The notes: generated by a model from the sequence alone, not told the origin. A DNA stretch of 53,420 nucleotides from a gamma proteobacterium endosymbiont of Lamellibrachia anaximandri (GCA_016756855.1 JAESPD010000023.1:1-53420); one strand, 5' to 3'. Positions 33,173 through 42,641 are shown, counted from the stretch's first letter. A program made the numbers and translations.

Positions 33173-36073
33173 TCAGGGTGTCGCTCCATCTTCTGCAGGG
33201 TCTGAAGATTTGCTTTGACGATCCATTTTCCGCTCTTGCCCTTTGCAGGCTTGGTTGATGCCGTCTCCAGCTGTTTCGATATCGTCGGGATGGAGGCTCT
33301 CAGCTTTGCTGCAATCAGTGCCGGGTAGAGGCTCGCCGTCCCCATCGGCTGGAATGGAACCATCGGGATCGACGGAGGATTGCAGTTCGGTGCCCTCGTT
33401 TGGCTTCAACAGCTCATCACCGTTGATATCCAATACACCAAGAAAATTGCCGATGGAGAAGCTGAAAGATCCTGCCTGTCCCTTGCCCCCGTCGGCTTCT
33501 TGTGCCGTGCCGCCGGCTGCAATGCGGCTCTGTGTCCCGACGCTTCCGCTGGTGGAACCGCCGGAAAGACCGCCGCTTACGCCGGCACTGGAGAGCCCGA
33601 CGCCGGGTTGGGCGTCGTCGTCACTGATTCTGATCAGGGTTGCGGAGGTCTGTCCCAGTGCAGACCCGCTGGAGGGATTATAGAGCGTCAGGGAGAAGGT
33701 CTCGGTAGACTCGAAGGTGCCGTCATCCAGAACCTCCACCTCAAACGTGCGGCTGTTCGTTCCCCCAAGAAAGGTAAGGGAGCCGTCTATCTGGGTGAAA
33801 TCGTTCCCTTCCACGGCGCTGCCGGCCGCACTCTTGTAATACACCGAGTAGGAACCTGAACTGTCCCCCAGGCGCTGTACCGTGACTTCGACTCGCCCGT
33901 CAGACTCAGTAACATTGTACTGGGAGGCGGAGAAGGTGAAGGTCGGCAAGGTCTCTCCGGCGTCATCATCCAACAGGCTTACCGTGGACGTAGACGAGAC
34001 TCCCAGCGTGGCTCCGCCGGTGGCATTTGAAAGGATCAGATCGAACGTTTCGTTACCTTCGTATGTGTCGTCGTCCAGCAGGTCTACCGAGATCGAGGTG
34101 CTGGTTACGCCCTCTTCGAAGGTCAGGGTGCCTGTTTTTGGCTCAAAATCGCTCCCCGCTGTCGCCGATCCACCTTGGGTGGCGAAATCAACAGTGATTC
34201 GGCCTGAGCTGCCGCCCAGACGCAGGACGTTGAGAGTGACTTTGGGATGGCTCTCGTTGACCGCATAGGATAAGGCCTCGAACACAAGGCTCCCGGGGCC
34301 GTCGTCATCCAGGATGGTGACTGGGACACCGCTGCGTCCACCCAACACTGCCCCTCCCTGGGGATTGTAGAGGGTGACCTGGAAACCCTCATCCATTTCG
34401 TCTTCGCTATCGTCCAGAATGGTTATGTCAAAACTGCGGGCGGTCTCTCCGTCGCTGAAAACCAGGGTGTCGACTCTTTCCAGGTAGTCGTGGCCCAAAC
34501 CGCCGATGGCAGAGATGTCGCTGGTCTGAAAGTCAACGGAGACCTCGCCTACACTGCCACCAATGCGGTATAGGGTCAGGGTCAGGGTTTTCGTTGTTTC
34601 GTCGATGCTGTATGCCTTCTCCCCAAACATCAGGATGCCGGCCCCGCTCAGGCCGAGATCGTCGATCAGCCAGTCATAGGCACCGGCGACATTGAGCAGC
34701 CCATAGCCGAAGTCTCCGTCTGCGCCGATCGGGCCAATATCGATAGAGGATTCCAGCAGCGAAGTTTCGAGCTGGGAGACGGTGGCAGAGGGGAAGGCGC
34801 TCTTGAGAAGTGCGATAGCCCCGGCTACATGGGGTGCAGCGAAGGAGGTGCCGGAGACTACGTTATAGGTGAGCGGCAATCTGTCGGCAGTAAAGATATT
34901 CTCACCGGGTGCGACCAGTTTGGGAAAGGTCCCGCCGTCGCAGGCTCCGGGACCCCGGCTGCTGGAAATAGCGACGTCGTTATAGCTATCCACTGAGCCG
35001 ACGGAGACTACAGTGGGATCGTTGGCCGGACTGATACTCGACTCGGCATTGGGTCCGAAATTGCCCGCTGCGAAGATAACCGAGATGTCAGCCTCTTTCA
35101 GTAGCCGGATGTCTTCGGCGAACTCCTGGTAGCATTCGTTGATCGTGTTGGCGAAACCCCAGGAGTTGTTGACCACATCCGGCGCATCGTCTGTAGTGGG
35201 ATCGCCGTCGGGATCCAGCATCCACTGAAACGCCTGGTGGATCGCGCTTAGTGTTGCCTGGTTGGTGTCGTCAAAGATTCGGGCGGCGATCCACTCGGCT
35301 TCGGGAGCGGCGCCAATCTGGTAACCGCTGGCGTCGCCGCCAAGAATCACGCCGGTGGCCTGGGTGCCATGACCGGTAAAGTCCACCGGCAGATTGTGCT
35401 GGCCGTAAGGATCGAACCAGCTATTGTCACCGCCTCGCCAGTTATCGATCAGGTCTGGGTGATTCATGTCGACGCCGGAGTCCATGACCCCAACCACGAT
35501 CCCCTGCCCTTCGAGTCCTGTCTCCCAAAGCGACACCGCGTTGATACTCTCCAGGTTCCACAAGGGGAGTCCTGAGATGCGGTTGCCCTCGGGGGCGGCC
35601 AGAGTATAGACGGTATCGATAGAAATACGCTCCACGCCGGGCAGGGCCGCCATCTCCTCGATCAGGTATACCGGGATCTCTCCTGCCATGGCGTTGATGG
35701 CCCATAGCGACTTCAGTGGCCGTGGCTCCCTCTTCTCCTTGAGAAAGCGTCTGAGCAGACGATTGGCCCGGCGCGCCTTACGCTTCATGGTATCGACAAT
35801 CAGCGCCCTTTTGGCATGTTGCCGTTTAACCCGGTGTCCCCGTCTACCTTCCTGGCGATCAGCGCCGAGGAGTGTTTTTACCTCTTTTCGAAGTGCACGG
35901 ATATTCAGTTTGTCGCTAAACTGGATGATTACCGGCAGATCCCCGTTAGAGCGGGCGGCGGTCTGAGAACTTTGCAGGACTGGGGTGAGCGTGGCTGCTG
36001 GAATAGAGGGCGCCACCAGCCACAAGAGCAGCAGCAGGTTGAGTGGGGGGATGGATGTAATCCGCAAAACCAT
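33173..36073 (-). CDS. Secreted subtilisin-family serine protease with three Calx-beta domains
   Basis: A 966-residue exported S8 peptidase with signal peptide about 1-27 and a basic propeptide region (60-125). The catalytic triad is D198 (VVGVMDSGVD), H235 (FTGHGTQ) and S410 (VVSGTSFAAPHVAG), with oxyanion N338 (FAAGN). Three Calx-beta domains follow at about 470-590, 595-705 and 710-820. The C-terminal tail is low-complexity with an EF-hand-like DINGDELLKPNEG, and no sorting signal. The Calx-beta modules resemble those of the giant surface protein next door. The protease could process or co-localise with that matrix; this is inference. It is convergent with the cytochrome-fusion gene. Confidence 0.9.
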   Translation of the reverse strand: MVLRITSIPPLNLLLLLWLVAPSIPAATLTPVLQSSQTAARSNGDLPVIIQFSDKLNIRALRKEVKTLLGADRQEGRRGHRVKRQHAKRALIVDTMKRKARRANRLLRRFLKEKREPRPLKSLWAINAMAGEIPVYLIEEMAALPGVERISIDTVYTLAAPEGNRISGLPLWNLESINAVSLWETGLEGQGIVVGVMDSGVDMNHPDLIDNWRGGDNSWFDPYGQHNLPVDFTGHGTQATGVILGGDASGYQIGAAPEAEWIAARIFDDTNQATLSAIHQAFQWMLDPDGDPTTDDAPDVVNNSWGFANTINECYQEFAEDIRLLKEADISVIFAAGNFGPNAESSISPANDPTVVSVGSVDSYNDVAISSSRGPGACDGGTFPKLVAPGENIFTADRLPLTYNVVSGTSFAAPHVAGAIALLKSAFPSATVSQLETSLLESSIDIGPIGADGDFGYGLLNVAGAYDWLIDDLGLSGAGILMFGEKAYSIDETTKTLTLTLYRIGGSVGEVSVDFQTSDISAIGGLGHDYLERVDTLVFSDGETARSFDITILDDSEDEMDEGFQVTLYNPQGGAVLGGRSGVPVTILDDDGPGSLVFEALSYAVNESHPKVTLNVLRLGGSSGRITVDFATQGGSATAGSDFEPKTGTLTFEEGVTSTSISVDLLDDDTYEGNETFDLILSNATGGATLGVSSTSTVSLLDDDAGETLPTFTFSASQYNVTESDGRVEVTVQRLGDSSGSYSVYYKSAAGSAVEGNDFTQIDGSLTFLGGTNSRTFEVEVLDDGTFESTETFSLTLYNPSSGSALGQTSATLIRISDDDAQPGVGLSSAGVSGGLSGGSTSGSVGTQSRIAAGGTAQEADGGKGQAGSFSFSIGNFLGVLDINGDELLKPNEGTELQSSVDPDGSIPADGDGEPLPGTDCSKAESLHPDDIETAGDGINQACKGQERKMDRQSKSSDPAEDGATP

Positions 36074-36295
36074 GGTTTACGACTTTTCGCGCCTATGTGG
36101 CCCGAGATGGGTGATGGGCGGGAATGGTGCTTTCACCCTTTTGTGACCCATCTCTAACGGGAAAAAAGTGCCTGAGTAGGGATTATAGGCAGTGGGTGAG
36201 TGAGTTTTTATACCGCCAACTACTACTTGTCGGTACGTGTTTCTACTACTTGGCCCACGAGCAAAAAGGATTGGCGCGAACCCAGGTTGAACAGG

Positions 36296-38341
36296 TCAGC
36301 GTGAGAGGCGGAACATATCGAGCCACTCTGACCCGGATCCTGTCTGCTCCAGCCGTTCGACGATGGCAGTGTGGTTATTGAGTCGGGCCAGATCAATTGC
36401 CTTTTCGCGTTTTTTATTTCTCAGATTGGGATTGGCATTGCCGACAAGCAGCCGCTTGATGACTGCCTGGTGTCCCTCCCGCGCCGCGAGCATCAGGGCC
36501 GAGTCGCCGTTGTGGTTTCTCCGGTCGGGATTGCTGCCCTTTTGCAGCAGCATCCCGACGATCTTTTCGTGTCCGAGGTGGGATGCCATCATCAGCGCCG
36601 TATTGCCGGTATTACCTGTCTGGTCGAGGTTGCTGTTGTCCTTGATCAGAATCCCAACCATGCCTGTTTCTCCCCGGGATGCTGCGAGGATTAGCAGAGT
36701 CTCTTTCTGCCGATATTGGCGATGGAGATTAGTTTTCTTTGCCGATAGCAGTTTCAGACCCTCCAGGGTTCCCAGTTTGGCTGCGAACCAAAGGGCATCG
36801 TGCCCAGTGTCGTTGACGTTACCGGGATTGGCCTTGGCATCCAGCAGCATTCGGATAAAGTCAGCCTCTTCCATGCCGGCGGCGAGCATAAGAGGGGTTG
36901 TGCCGTCTCGTTTCCTGCTATCGGCCGTTGCACCATGACCGAGCAGTAACGAAACAATATCCCGATGCGCGTTTGTCACCGCCGCATGTATCGGCGAGGT
37001 GCCGTCATTCAGTGCCGTATCAACCTTTGCGCCTCGGGCGAGCAACTCCCGTACAATCTTGATCTGTCCTTTTTTTGCCGCATGGAATAGGGGGGTGGCG
37101 CCCTCTTCGGTGGCGATTTCGGGATTGGCCCCTGCATTCAGCAGTCGCTGCACGATTTTCATCTGTCCCTGCCAGGCAGCCCGGGCGAGGGCGGTAAGGC
37201 CTTCGGGATCCTGGGCGTTGATGTCGGCACCCTGTTTCAGCAGGGCGTCGACCAGGGAGTCGCTGCCGCGCCAGGCTGCGATATTAAGGGTTGGCCAGCC
37301 TGCAAAGGGTTGTTCCTCTCCCGCAACCATCAGGCCGTCAGAGAAGGCGGAGAGTTGCGGTGTCCGCTTACTGACGCGCTGCTTGGTTTGGGTGGGGGGG
37401 GTTATACCAGCCTGTTCCAGTTGGAGTACCACTTTTTGGTGTTTCCGCTGCCAGGCCAGTTGCATGGCTGACTGCCCCTTTTTGTTGTCGGCTCTTGGGT
37501 TGGCACCCCGTTTTATTAACAGCGTTGTGATGGCAGTCAGCCCCTTGCCGGCGGCAAGGATCAGTGCGGTATTGCCTGCCGGATCCCGCTGCTCGATGTC
37601 GGCGCCGGCATCGAGCAGCAGGCGGGTCTCTTCAAGCCGGTCTAGACGGACGGCGGTATGCAGCGGTGTGTTGCCCAGTCTGTCTCCGATGGAGATATCG
37701 GCACCCATTTTCAACAGTTCGGCGACAGTTTGTGTATGTCCGTTGAGTACCGCCGAGTAGAGGGCGGTGCGCAGATCTGAGTCGGTGGCGTCGATATCTG
37801 CGCCTTGCCGCAGGAGTTCACGCACAAGCCCCAAGTCGCCTGAAGCCGATGCATCGATCAAGCGTGCAGAAATACCTTCACCATTTTTTGCGGCCATGCT
37901 TGCGGTGAGTTGTTCAACCTTTCGCTTAGCCTGGCGATGCCCCTGTTCCGCTGCCGACTGGTACCAGCGCAGGGCCTGTTCCCGGTCGGTGGAGACTCCC
38001 CAGCCATATTCATAGAGATTGCCCAGGTTGTATTGGGCTTTGGCAAAACCCTGCTCTGCTGCCTTGCCGAACCAGAAGAAGGCCTTGGAAAAATCCTTTT
38101 TTACCCCTTTTCCGGCCCGGTACATGCCGGCAACGGCGTATTGAGCCTTCGCATCTCCGGCCTCAGCCAGTTGCTCGTAGATCTCGACCGCTTTCTCGAA
38201 TTGGCGCATCCGCACTGCGGTCCGCGCCTCCTCCAGTGTCTCCGCAGCAACCGACAGGGGCATGATGGAGAGCAGAAGAGAGCAGAGCAGGGTAACGGTT
38301 AAACCCGGGAAATGCCGGAGACTGCGATCATGCGGTGCCAT
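36296..38341 (-). CDS. Exported Sel1-repeat and ankyrin-repeat protein
   Basis: A 681-residue protein with signal peptide 1-33. Two to three Sel1/TPR-like repeats occupy about 40-145 (AQYAVAGMYRAGKGVKKDFSKAF, AQYNLGNLYEYGWGV). About twelve to thirteen ankyrin repeats follow, from 160 to 665, with the typical GNTALMMASHLGHEKIV pattern. It is a periplasmic scaffold by prediction. Its ATG overlaps the end of the upstream Fe-S flavoprotein gene by 14 bases, so the two are translationally coupled. It probably assists assembly of, or interacts with, the electron-transfer proteins of this locus, but no specific partner is visible. Confidence 0.85.
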   Translation of the reverse strand: MAPHDRSLRHFPGLTVTLLCSLLLSIMPLSVAAETLEEARTAVRMRQFEKAVEIYEQLAEAGDAKAQYAVAGMYRAGKGVKKDFSKAFFWFGKAAEQGFAKAQYNLGNLYEYGWGVSTDREQALRWYQSAAEQGHRQAKRKVEQLTASMAAKNGEGISARLIDASASGDLGLVRELLRQGADIDATDSDLRTALYSAVLNGHTQTVAELLKMGADISIGDRLGNTPLHTAVRLDRLEETRLLLDAGADIEQRDPAGNTALILAAGKGLTAITTLLIKRGANPRADNKKGQSAMQLAWQRKHQKVVLQLEQAGITPPTQTKQRVSKRTPQLSAFSDGLMVAGEEQPFAGWPTLNIAAWRGSDSLVDALLKQGADINAQDPEGLTALARAAWQGQMKIVQRLLNAGANPEIATEEGATPLFHAAKKGQIKIVRELLARGAKVDTALNDGTSPIHAAVTNAHRDIVSLLLGHGATADSRKRDGTTPLMLAAGMEEADFIRMLLDAKANPGNVNDTGHDALWFAAKLGTLEGLKLLSAKKTNLHRQYRQKETLLILAASRGETGMVGILIKDNSNLDQTGNTGNTALMMASHLGHEKIVGMLLQKGSNPDRRNHNGDSALMLAAREGHQAVIKRLLVGNANPNLRNKKREKAIDLARLNNHTAIVERLEQTGSGSEWLDMFRLSR

Positions 38342-39647
38342 GTTTTGTGTCGACTTCTACGCCTATCTGTTTTAGGAATCCGGTCGGCAGGATACCGCCG
38401 GCGCAGACGATGGCCGCATCGTTAGGTATCTCGATGAGGTCTTTCTGTTGTTCAATGGTGACATGTTTCTCGGTGAATGACTTGATGTTTGAGTTCATCA
38501 GGACCTGCAAGGTTCCATTCTCATCTGCGGTTTCCACTTTCTGCCGGTTTTTCTTTTTGGCCCGGGAGAAGGAGCCGCTGCGGTAGGAGAGGGTGACCGT
38601 AGTCCCCGGCTGTTCCGCGATGGAGGTGGCAGCCTCCAGGGCGCTGTCACCGCCACCCACCACCAGGACGTGTTCTCCACGGTATTGTTCCGGGTCAATC
38701 AACCGATAGACCACCTTGCTCTGTTCCTCCCCTGGAACGCCGAGTTTGCGTGGAGTGCCACGCCGGCCGATGGCTAGCAATACCTTGAGTGTATTGTACT
38801 CGCCCTTCGAGGTGGTGATCCGGTATCCAGTCTTGCCGTTAGGCTCGATATTTTCCACCTTCTCCTGGTAGTTGATGTGGATCCCGGTCTCCTTTTCCAC
38901 CCGGCTCCAGAATTCGAGGAGTTCCTCCTTAGTGGTTTCGGTAAACTTTACCTTGCCCACCAAGGGAAGTTCCACCGGTGCCGTCATCACCAGTTTGCCA
39001 CGGGGAAACTGAAACACAGTGCCTCCCAGAGAATCCTGCTCCACCACCAGGTATTTCAAGCCCAATTCGTGGGCCCGAAGCGCGGCGGAGAAACCCGCCG
39101 GGCCGGCCCCCACGATGACAATGTCGTAGTCATGGGAGTGGTGCTTGTCGTGGCCTTCCATCAGTGCATCGAGCGCCTTGTATCCCTGTTCGATGGCGTT
39201 GCGGATCAGCCCCATGCCTCCCAGCTCCCCGGCGATGAAGATGTCGGGCATGGTGGTTTCAAAATTGGGTTTGAGCACCGGGATATCGACCCCCCGCCGT
39301 TCGGTGCCGAACACCAGGGTGATGGCATCAAAAGGGCAGGCGATTTTGCAAGCGCCATGGCCGATACAGTTGGTGGGGGCGATCAGCTTGGCTTTGCCGC
39401 CGATCAGTCCGAGAACAGGATGGTTGTTCTGTTCGGGGCAAGCGATGACGCAGGTGCCGCAACCCATGCACCGTTTGGGATCTATCACCGGATGCAGGGA
39501 GGCAGGCTCGGTCAGACCGGCTTCAGATTCCTCTTGCCAGATTGAGTGGCTGTGGCGATGTTTAAGCTTCTTCAGACCCAGGTAGATGCCCCAGATCAGA
39601 AGCAGTGGGGGCAGGTAGTAGCTGAGGAGCAATACGGACTCTTTCAT
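38328..39647 (-). CDS. Membrane-anchored Fe-S/FAD NAD(P)H-type oxidoreductase
   Basis: A 439-residue protein with an N-terminal transmembrane helix (about 8-25). A ferredoxin-like part has C60-x2-C63-x2-C66-x3-C70-P and a second set C94, H97, C100, C104-P, where His replaces a cysteine. A thioredoxin-reductase-like fold follows, with a FAD site VIVGAGPAGFSAA (~177-189) and a nucleotide site VLVVGGGDSALEAA (~336-349). The redox-active CXXC of true thioredoxin reductases is absent (QFPRGKLVMTAPVE at the equivalent place). This family is known beside multihaem cytochromes. Its likely role is feeding electrons from cytoplasmic NAD(P)H into the b-type cytochrome encoded nearby on the other strand. 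Confidence 0.85.
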   Translation of the reverse strand: MKESVLLLSYYLPPLLLIWGIYLGLKKLKHRHSHSIWQEESEAGLTEPASLHPVIDPKRCMGCGTCVIACPEQNNHPVLGLIGGKAKLIAPTNCIGHGACKIACPFDAITLVFGTERRGVDIPVLKPNFETTMPDIFIAGELGGMGLIRNAIEQGYKALDALMEGHDKHHSHDYDIVIVGAGPAGFSAALRAHELGLKYLVVEQDSLGGTVFQFPRGKLVMTAPVELPLVGKVKFTETTKEELLEFWSRVEKETGIHINYQEKVENIEPNGKTGYRITTSKGEYNTLKVLLAIGRRGTPRKLGVPGEEQSKVVYRLIDPEQYRGEHVLVVGGGDSALEAATSIAEQPGTTVTLSYRSGSFSRAKKKNRQKVETADENGTLQVLMNSNIKSFTEKHVTIEQQKDLIEIPNDAAIVCAGGILPTGFLKQIGVEVDTKHGTA

Positions 39648-39705
39648 ATTTTAGCGTAGCTGTAGGGCGGTTACGATGTGATCGGCAGTTTGATGAAAAT
39701 ATTGA

Positions 39706-39762
39706 ATAATCATATACGAGGCGAAGTCGTAATGAGCGGAACTATGTTGAATTCTGTACAAA
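39706..39762 (+). pseudogene. Duplicated 5' end of the b-type cytochrome gene (remnant)
   Basis: Bases 39719-39762 match 41670-41713 at 37 of 44 positions; weaker similarity extends 13 bases upstream. The shared block contains the leader AGGCGAAGTCG, the ATG (39732; 41683) and the first codons: MSGTMLNSV here and MSGIVLNSV in the real gene. After about ten codons homology is lost. It looks like an old partial duplication of the gene start, lying divergent to the Fe-S flavoprotein. Confidence 0.65.
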
Positions 39763-39950
39763 GGGGGTCAGGAATTAAGGGGTTTTGTGGAAGCTATGTG
39801 ATTGTCCCAGGTTCTTGCCGGCAAGCATCAATTTGCGGGTGGTGCTATACATCGGCAAGATAGGGCGGGAGACAATTCTCCCTGTCAGGGTGAATTGTGG
39901 CAACCGCTTGGTTTACACTTTTCTCTCGATCGGCTGTCAAAAAGTAACGA

Positions 39951-40607
39951 TTAGTGGGAGACGATACCTTTATTCAATGCATAAGTGGTAAGCGCCGATG
40001 CATTGTGAAGATCGAGTTTCTTCATCAGATTGGCCCGGTGTTTTTCCACTGTTTTTATACTGATACAGAGGAATTCTGCCATGCTCTTGTTGGTGTGTCC
40101 CTCCGCCACCAATTTCAGGATCTGTTTCTCACGCTTGGTGATGGTGTCCCATTCGGTCGCAGGTTCAGAATTCTTTTGACCGACCAGATAACCCTGTACA
40201 ACTTTGTCGGTGATGTCGGGGCTGAGGTAGGTCTTGCCATTCATTACCCGCTCAACCGCAACCAGGAGTTCAGAATGGGTTGCATCTTTGAGGATATACC
40301 CATTAGCGCCCGCATTCAGGCTTGCCAGGACATACTCCTCCGCATTGTGGACGGTTAATACCAGGATCTTTGTCTCAGGAAACCTTTTACGTATCTCCTG
40401 CACGGCGTCCATCCCGTTCATGCTGGGCATACTCAGATCCATGATCGCCAAGTCCGGTTTCTTGTCCGCGACACAGCGTATGGCTTCGCGTCCGTTCTCC
40501 GCTTCTCCGACAACGCTGTAATCTGTAGTGCCTTCCAGCAGCGATTTTAATCCTGCCCTCAGAATTGTATGGTCTTCAGCGATAATGACTCGTAATTGTT
40601 TTTCCAT
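39951..40607 (-). CDS. Orphan NarL/FixJ-family response regulator
   Basis: A 218-residue regulator with receiver domain D57 (AIMDLSMPSMNG), acidic pair E11-D12 and K107 (YILKDA). A LuxR-type helix-turn-helix covers about 150-205 (ITKREKQILKLVAEGHTNKSMAEFL...KTVEKHRANLMKKL). MEKQLRVIIAEDH at 40607 with a G-rich ribosome site is preferred to the in-frame ATG at 40718, whose extra 37 residues are not family-like. No kinase gene is adjacent. It sits between the divergent flavoprotein/ankyrin and cytochrome gene sets and probably regulates one or both. Confidence 0.9.
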   Translation of the reverse strand: MEKQLRVIIAEDHTILRAGLKSLLEGTTDYSVVGEAENGREAIRCVADKKPDLAIMDLSMPSMNGMDAVQEIRKRFPETKILVLTVHNAEEYVLASLNAGANGYILKDATHSELLVAVERVMNGKTYLSPDITDKVVQGYLVGQKNSEPATEWDTITKREKQILKLVAEGHTNKSMAEFLCISIKTVEKHRANLMKKLDLHNASALTTYALNKGIVSH

Positions 40608-41053
40608 GCACCCCCCACGCGCTGCAATAACGGAATTTAGTACTTGAATCACTGGGCGAAAACGCCCCCCTTCTACCCGATCCTCAAGTTGGCGGAATTG
40701 CCTGTATTCCTTATGCACTAGGGATTATAGCCAAACTTTCTCCGGATTCATTCGACGATATTACGCAGTTTGCTGTTCAGTGCAGCCATGATAATAGGGT
40801 GTTAACTAGAAATATACATGTTCGTAGTTCCAATATTAAGGTAAGTCATTGTTTATCAGTAATATGCTGGATGTACTATTGGCTACTCCCCCAGAAGGAA
40901 ACTACGGTGTTTACCTACCTATTAAATCCATCTTTTTCGATTGGGAAACTAGGAGATTTTCACTCTGATCTTGCCCAATATTACCGGCAGTTATTATTTT
41001 TCTATCACCTAAATTTTCACTGATAGAGAAGAAAAGCTAAGAGGTGCTGGAAG
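40608..41053. other. AT-rich intergenic region between regulator and cytochrome operon
   Basis: About 450 bases without a convincing gene. The composition is clearly more AT-rich than the flanks, as expected for divergent promoters. A 74-codon frame (40799-41023) lacks a ribosome site and recognisable sequence. No exact promoter can be defended. Confidence 0.4.
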
Positions 41054-41245
41054 ATGACGGGAATTGGTAGACCGGAAAAGGTCAATGATGATGCGACAGC
41101 GGTGGCGTTCTATACGATCGCCGCGCTTTTACTCGTATGTGTCGTCGTTGTGGTCATTTATTACTCTTTTGAGAATACCGCAGCTGTACCTGTTACCACT
41201 GCAGAGGCGCAGACGTTGATATTCGAGGATTCGGGGTGCACATGA
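41054..41245 (+). CDS. Small single-pass membrane protein
   Basis: A 63-residue protein with a soluble N-terminus and one strong transmembrane helix (about 19-43, rich in Val/Leu/Ile, ending IYY). The short tail is probably periplasmic. The ATG is preceded by AAGAGG and GGAAG, a convincing ribosome site. I know no family for it. It could be an accessory subunit of the membrane cytochrome encoded 440 bases downstream. Confidence that it is real rests on the ribosome site and helix only. Confidence 0.5.
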   Translation: MTGIGRPEKVNDDATAVAFYTIAALLLVCVVVVVIYYSFENTAAVPVTTAEAQTLIFEDSGCT

Positions 41246-41682
41246 TGCGCTATTTAGATCCAAATACTGCTTATCGATAGGTATTTTCTCTGTTTGGTCT
41301 GGGGTCGTAGCGGGAGGGGCATGCAATCCTGGCCGAGTGGCTCACTCATCCTGCCAGTTCCGTGCGGTGTGGCGTTAATTTGCAATTTCTGCCTCAGATA
41401 GACGCTGTCGCCCATGAACAATGCGAACTGTTTCATGTTTCTGCACTGCACAGCAATCATGGTGTGATCAACGGCTCATGTTTTGGGATTTGTTGCCGAT
41501 CAGGTGTAGGCAGGGAAGATCGGGTCCGTTACAATTTAATCGTAAATTGGTAAAAAATTCCCAATATTGACGGTGGATTTTTCGGGCAGCCGAATCGGCG
41601 TCGCCAAAAAGGCGGTTTCTACACAGAAGCAAGGCGCTATCGATATGGAAACACCAGACAATTATAGACAGGCGAAGTCGCA
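41246..41682 (+). other. Non-coding region with a palindromic operator candidate
   Basis: No gene is recognised. A perfect inverted repeat CAATTTA-ATCG-TAAATTG lies at 41532-41549, about 135 bases before the cytochrome b ATG. The leader block starting at 41657 is the part duplicated at 39706-39762. Confidence 0.4.
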
Positions 41683-42609
41683 ATGAGTGGAATTGTGTTG
41701 AATTCTGTGAAACAGACGGAAAAAAAACGGGCTGCGGCCGACGGTAGCGATGTGCTGCCGGAAAATGGTCAGTTTTCAAGTTTTGGGGGCTGGTTACTTA
41801 CGCTAATTATTACGTTAGTGCTCTATTCGGGCTGGATCAACCGCGATGAACTGATCCTGACGCCTGAAGAGGGATTGGGGTATGCGCTCGGCATCGTCGG
41901 CGGAAGCATGATGCTGTTGCTGTTGCTCTATTCGTTGCGTAAACGGGTTGGGTGGATGAAGCGAATGCTTACCGTGAAATTCTGGTTTCGTTTCCATATG
42001 TTAATGGGTGTGCTCGGCCCGACTCTGGTAATGCTTCACAGCAATTTTCATCTCGGTTCGCTCAATGGCCGGGTGGCCTTGTTCAGCATGATTACCGTGG
42101 CGATCAGCGGTCTGGCGGGCCGTTTTGTCTATTCCAGGATCCACTACGGCCTGCATGGCGGCAAAATCAAATTCGACAGACTGAAATCGGATTCCGAACT
42201 GTTGACCCGTAAGCTTGGCCGGTTGTTCGAACTGGCGCCAGGGACCAAAGAGCGTTTGGCTCGGTTCGAAGGACGGGTCGTCAACGTGCATGAAAGCCTG
42301 TTCAAGAGCTTCGTCAACTGGCTGCGTATCCGCTTCGAGGCCCCTTTACTCTACAGGCACATCCAAAGGGAGTTTAACCGGCAGTTGAAGCAGTCTGCCC
42401 AAGAGTTGGGTTGGAAGCCACAGCGAACCCGCAGCTATAGAAAAACAGTGCGGTTGCTCATCGGTACGCACAAGCGTGCTTCGGTTCGTATTCTTGAGCT
42501 GCATTTTTATGAGCGCCTCTTTTCCCTGTGGCATGTCCTGCATCTGCCGCTGTTTTTCATGATGTTGGTGACTGGAGTCATCCATATCTATGCAGTCCAC
42601 ACTTACTGA
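41683..42609 (+). CDS. Di-haem b-type membrane cytochrome
   Basis: A 308-residue integral membrane protein with helices at about 35-51, 66-84, 102-120, 131-152 and 283-305. The 150-280 segment is basic and cytoplasmic. Candidate haem b ligands are H105 and H119/H123 in helix 3 and H284/H287 and H301/H306 in the last helix; their spacing suits two stacked haems as in cytochrome b561/ferric-reductase-like proteins. It lacks flavin or quinone motifs. It probably moves electrons across the inner membrane, from the Fe-S flavoprotein or quinol, to the multihaem cytochromes encoded immediately downstream. Exact family is uncertain. It is the first long gene of the rightward operon. Confidence 0.75.
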   Translation: MSGIVLNSVKQTEKKRAAADGSDVLPENGQFSSFGGWLLTLIITLVLYSGWINRDELILTPEEGLGYALGIVGGSMMLLLLLYSLRKRVGWMKRMLTVKFWFRFHMLMGVLGPTLVMLHSNFHLGSLNGRVALFSMITVAISGLAGRFVYSRIHYGLHGGKIKFDRLKSDSELLTRKLGRLFELAPGTKERLARFEGRVVNVHESLFKSFVNWLRIRFEAPLLYRHIQREFNRQLKQSAQELGWKPQRTRSYRKTVRLLIGTHKRASVRILELHFYERLFSLWHVLHLPLFFMMLVTGVIHIYAVHTY

Positions 42610-42641
42610 GAGAGAGCCTTGACCGGTTCTGTGACACTGTT

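Noticed and set aside
39678-39863. 61-codon frame containing MSGTMLNSV as a real small gene
   Set aside because: Only its ATG region resembles the cytochrome b start; the rest has no conserved or structured sequence, so a duplication remnant is the simpler reading.
40799-41023. 74-codon plus-strand frame in the AT-rich intergenic region
   Set aside because: No ribosome site, no hydrophobic or domain pattern, composition unlike the surrounding genes.
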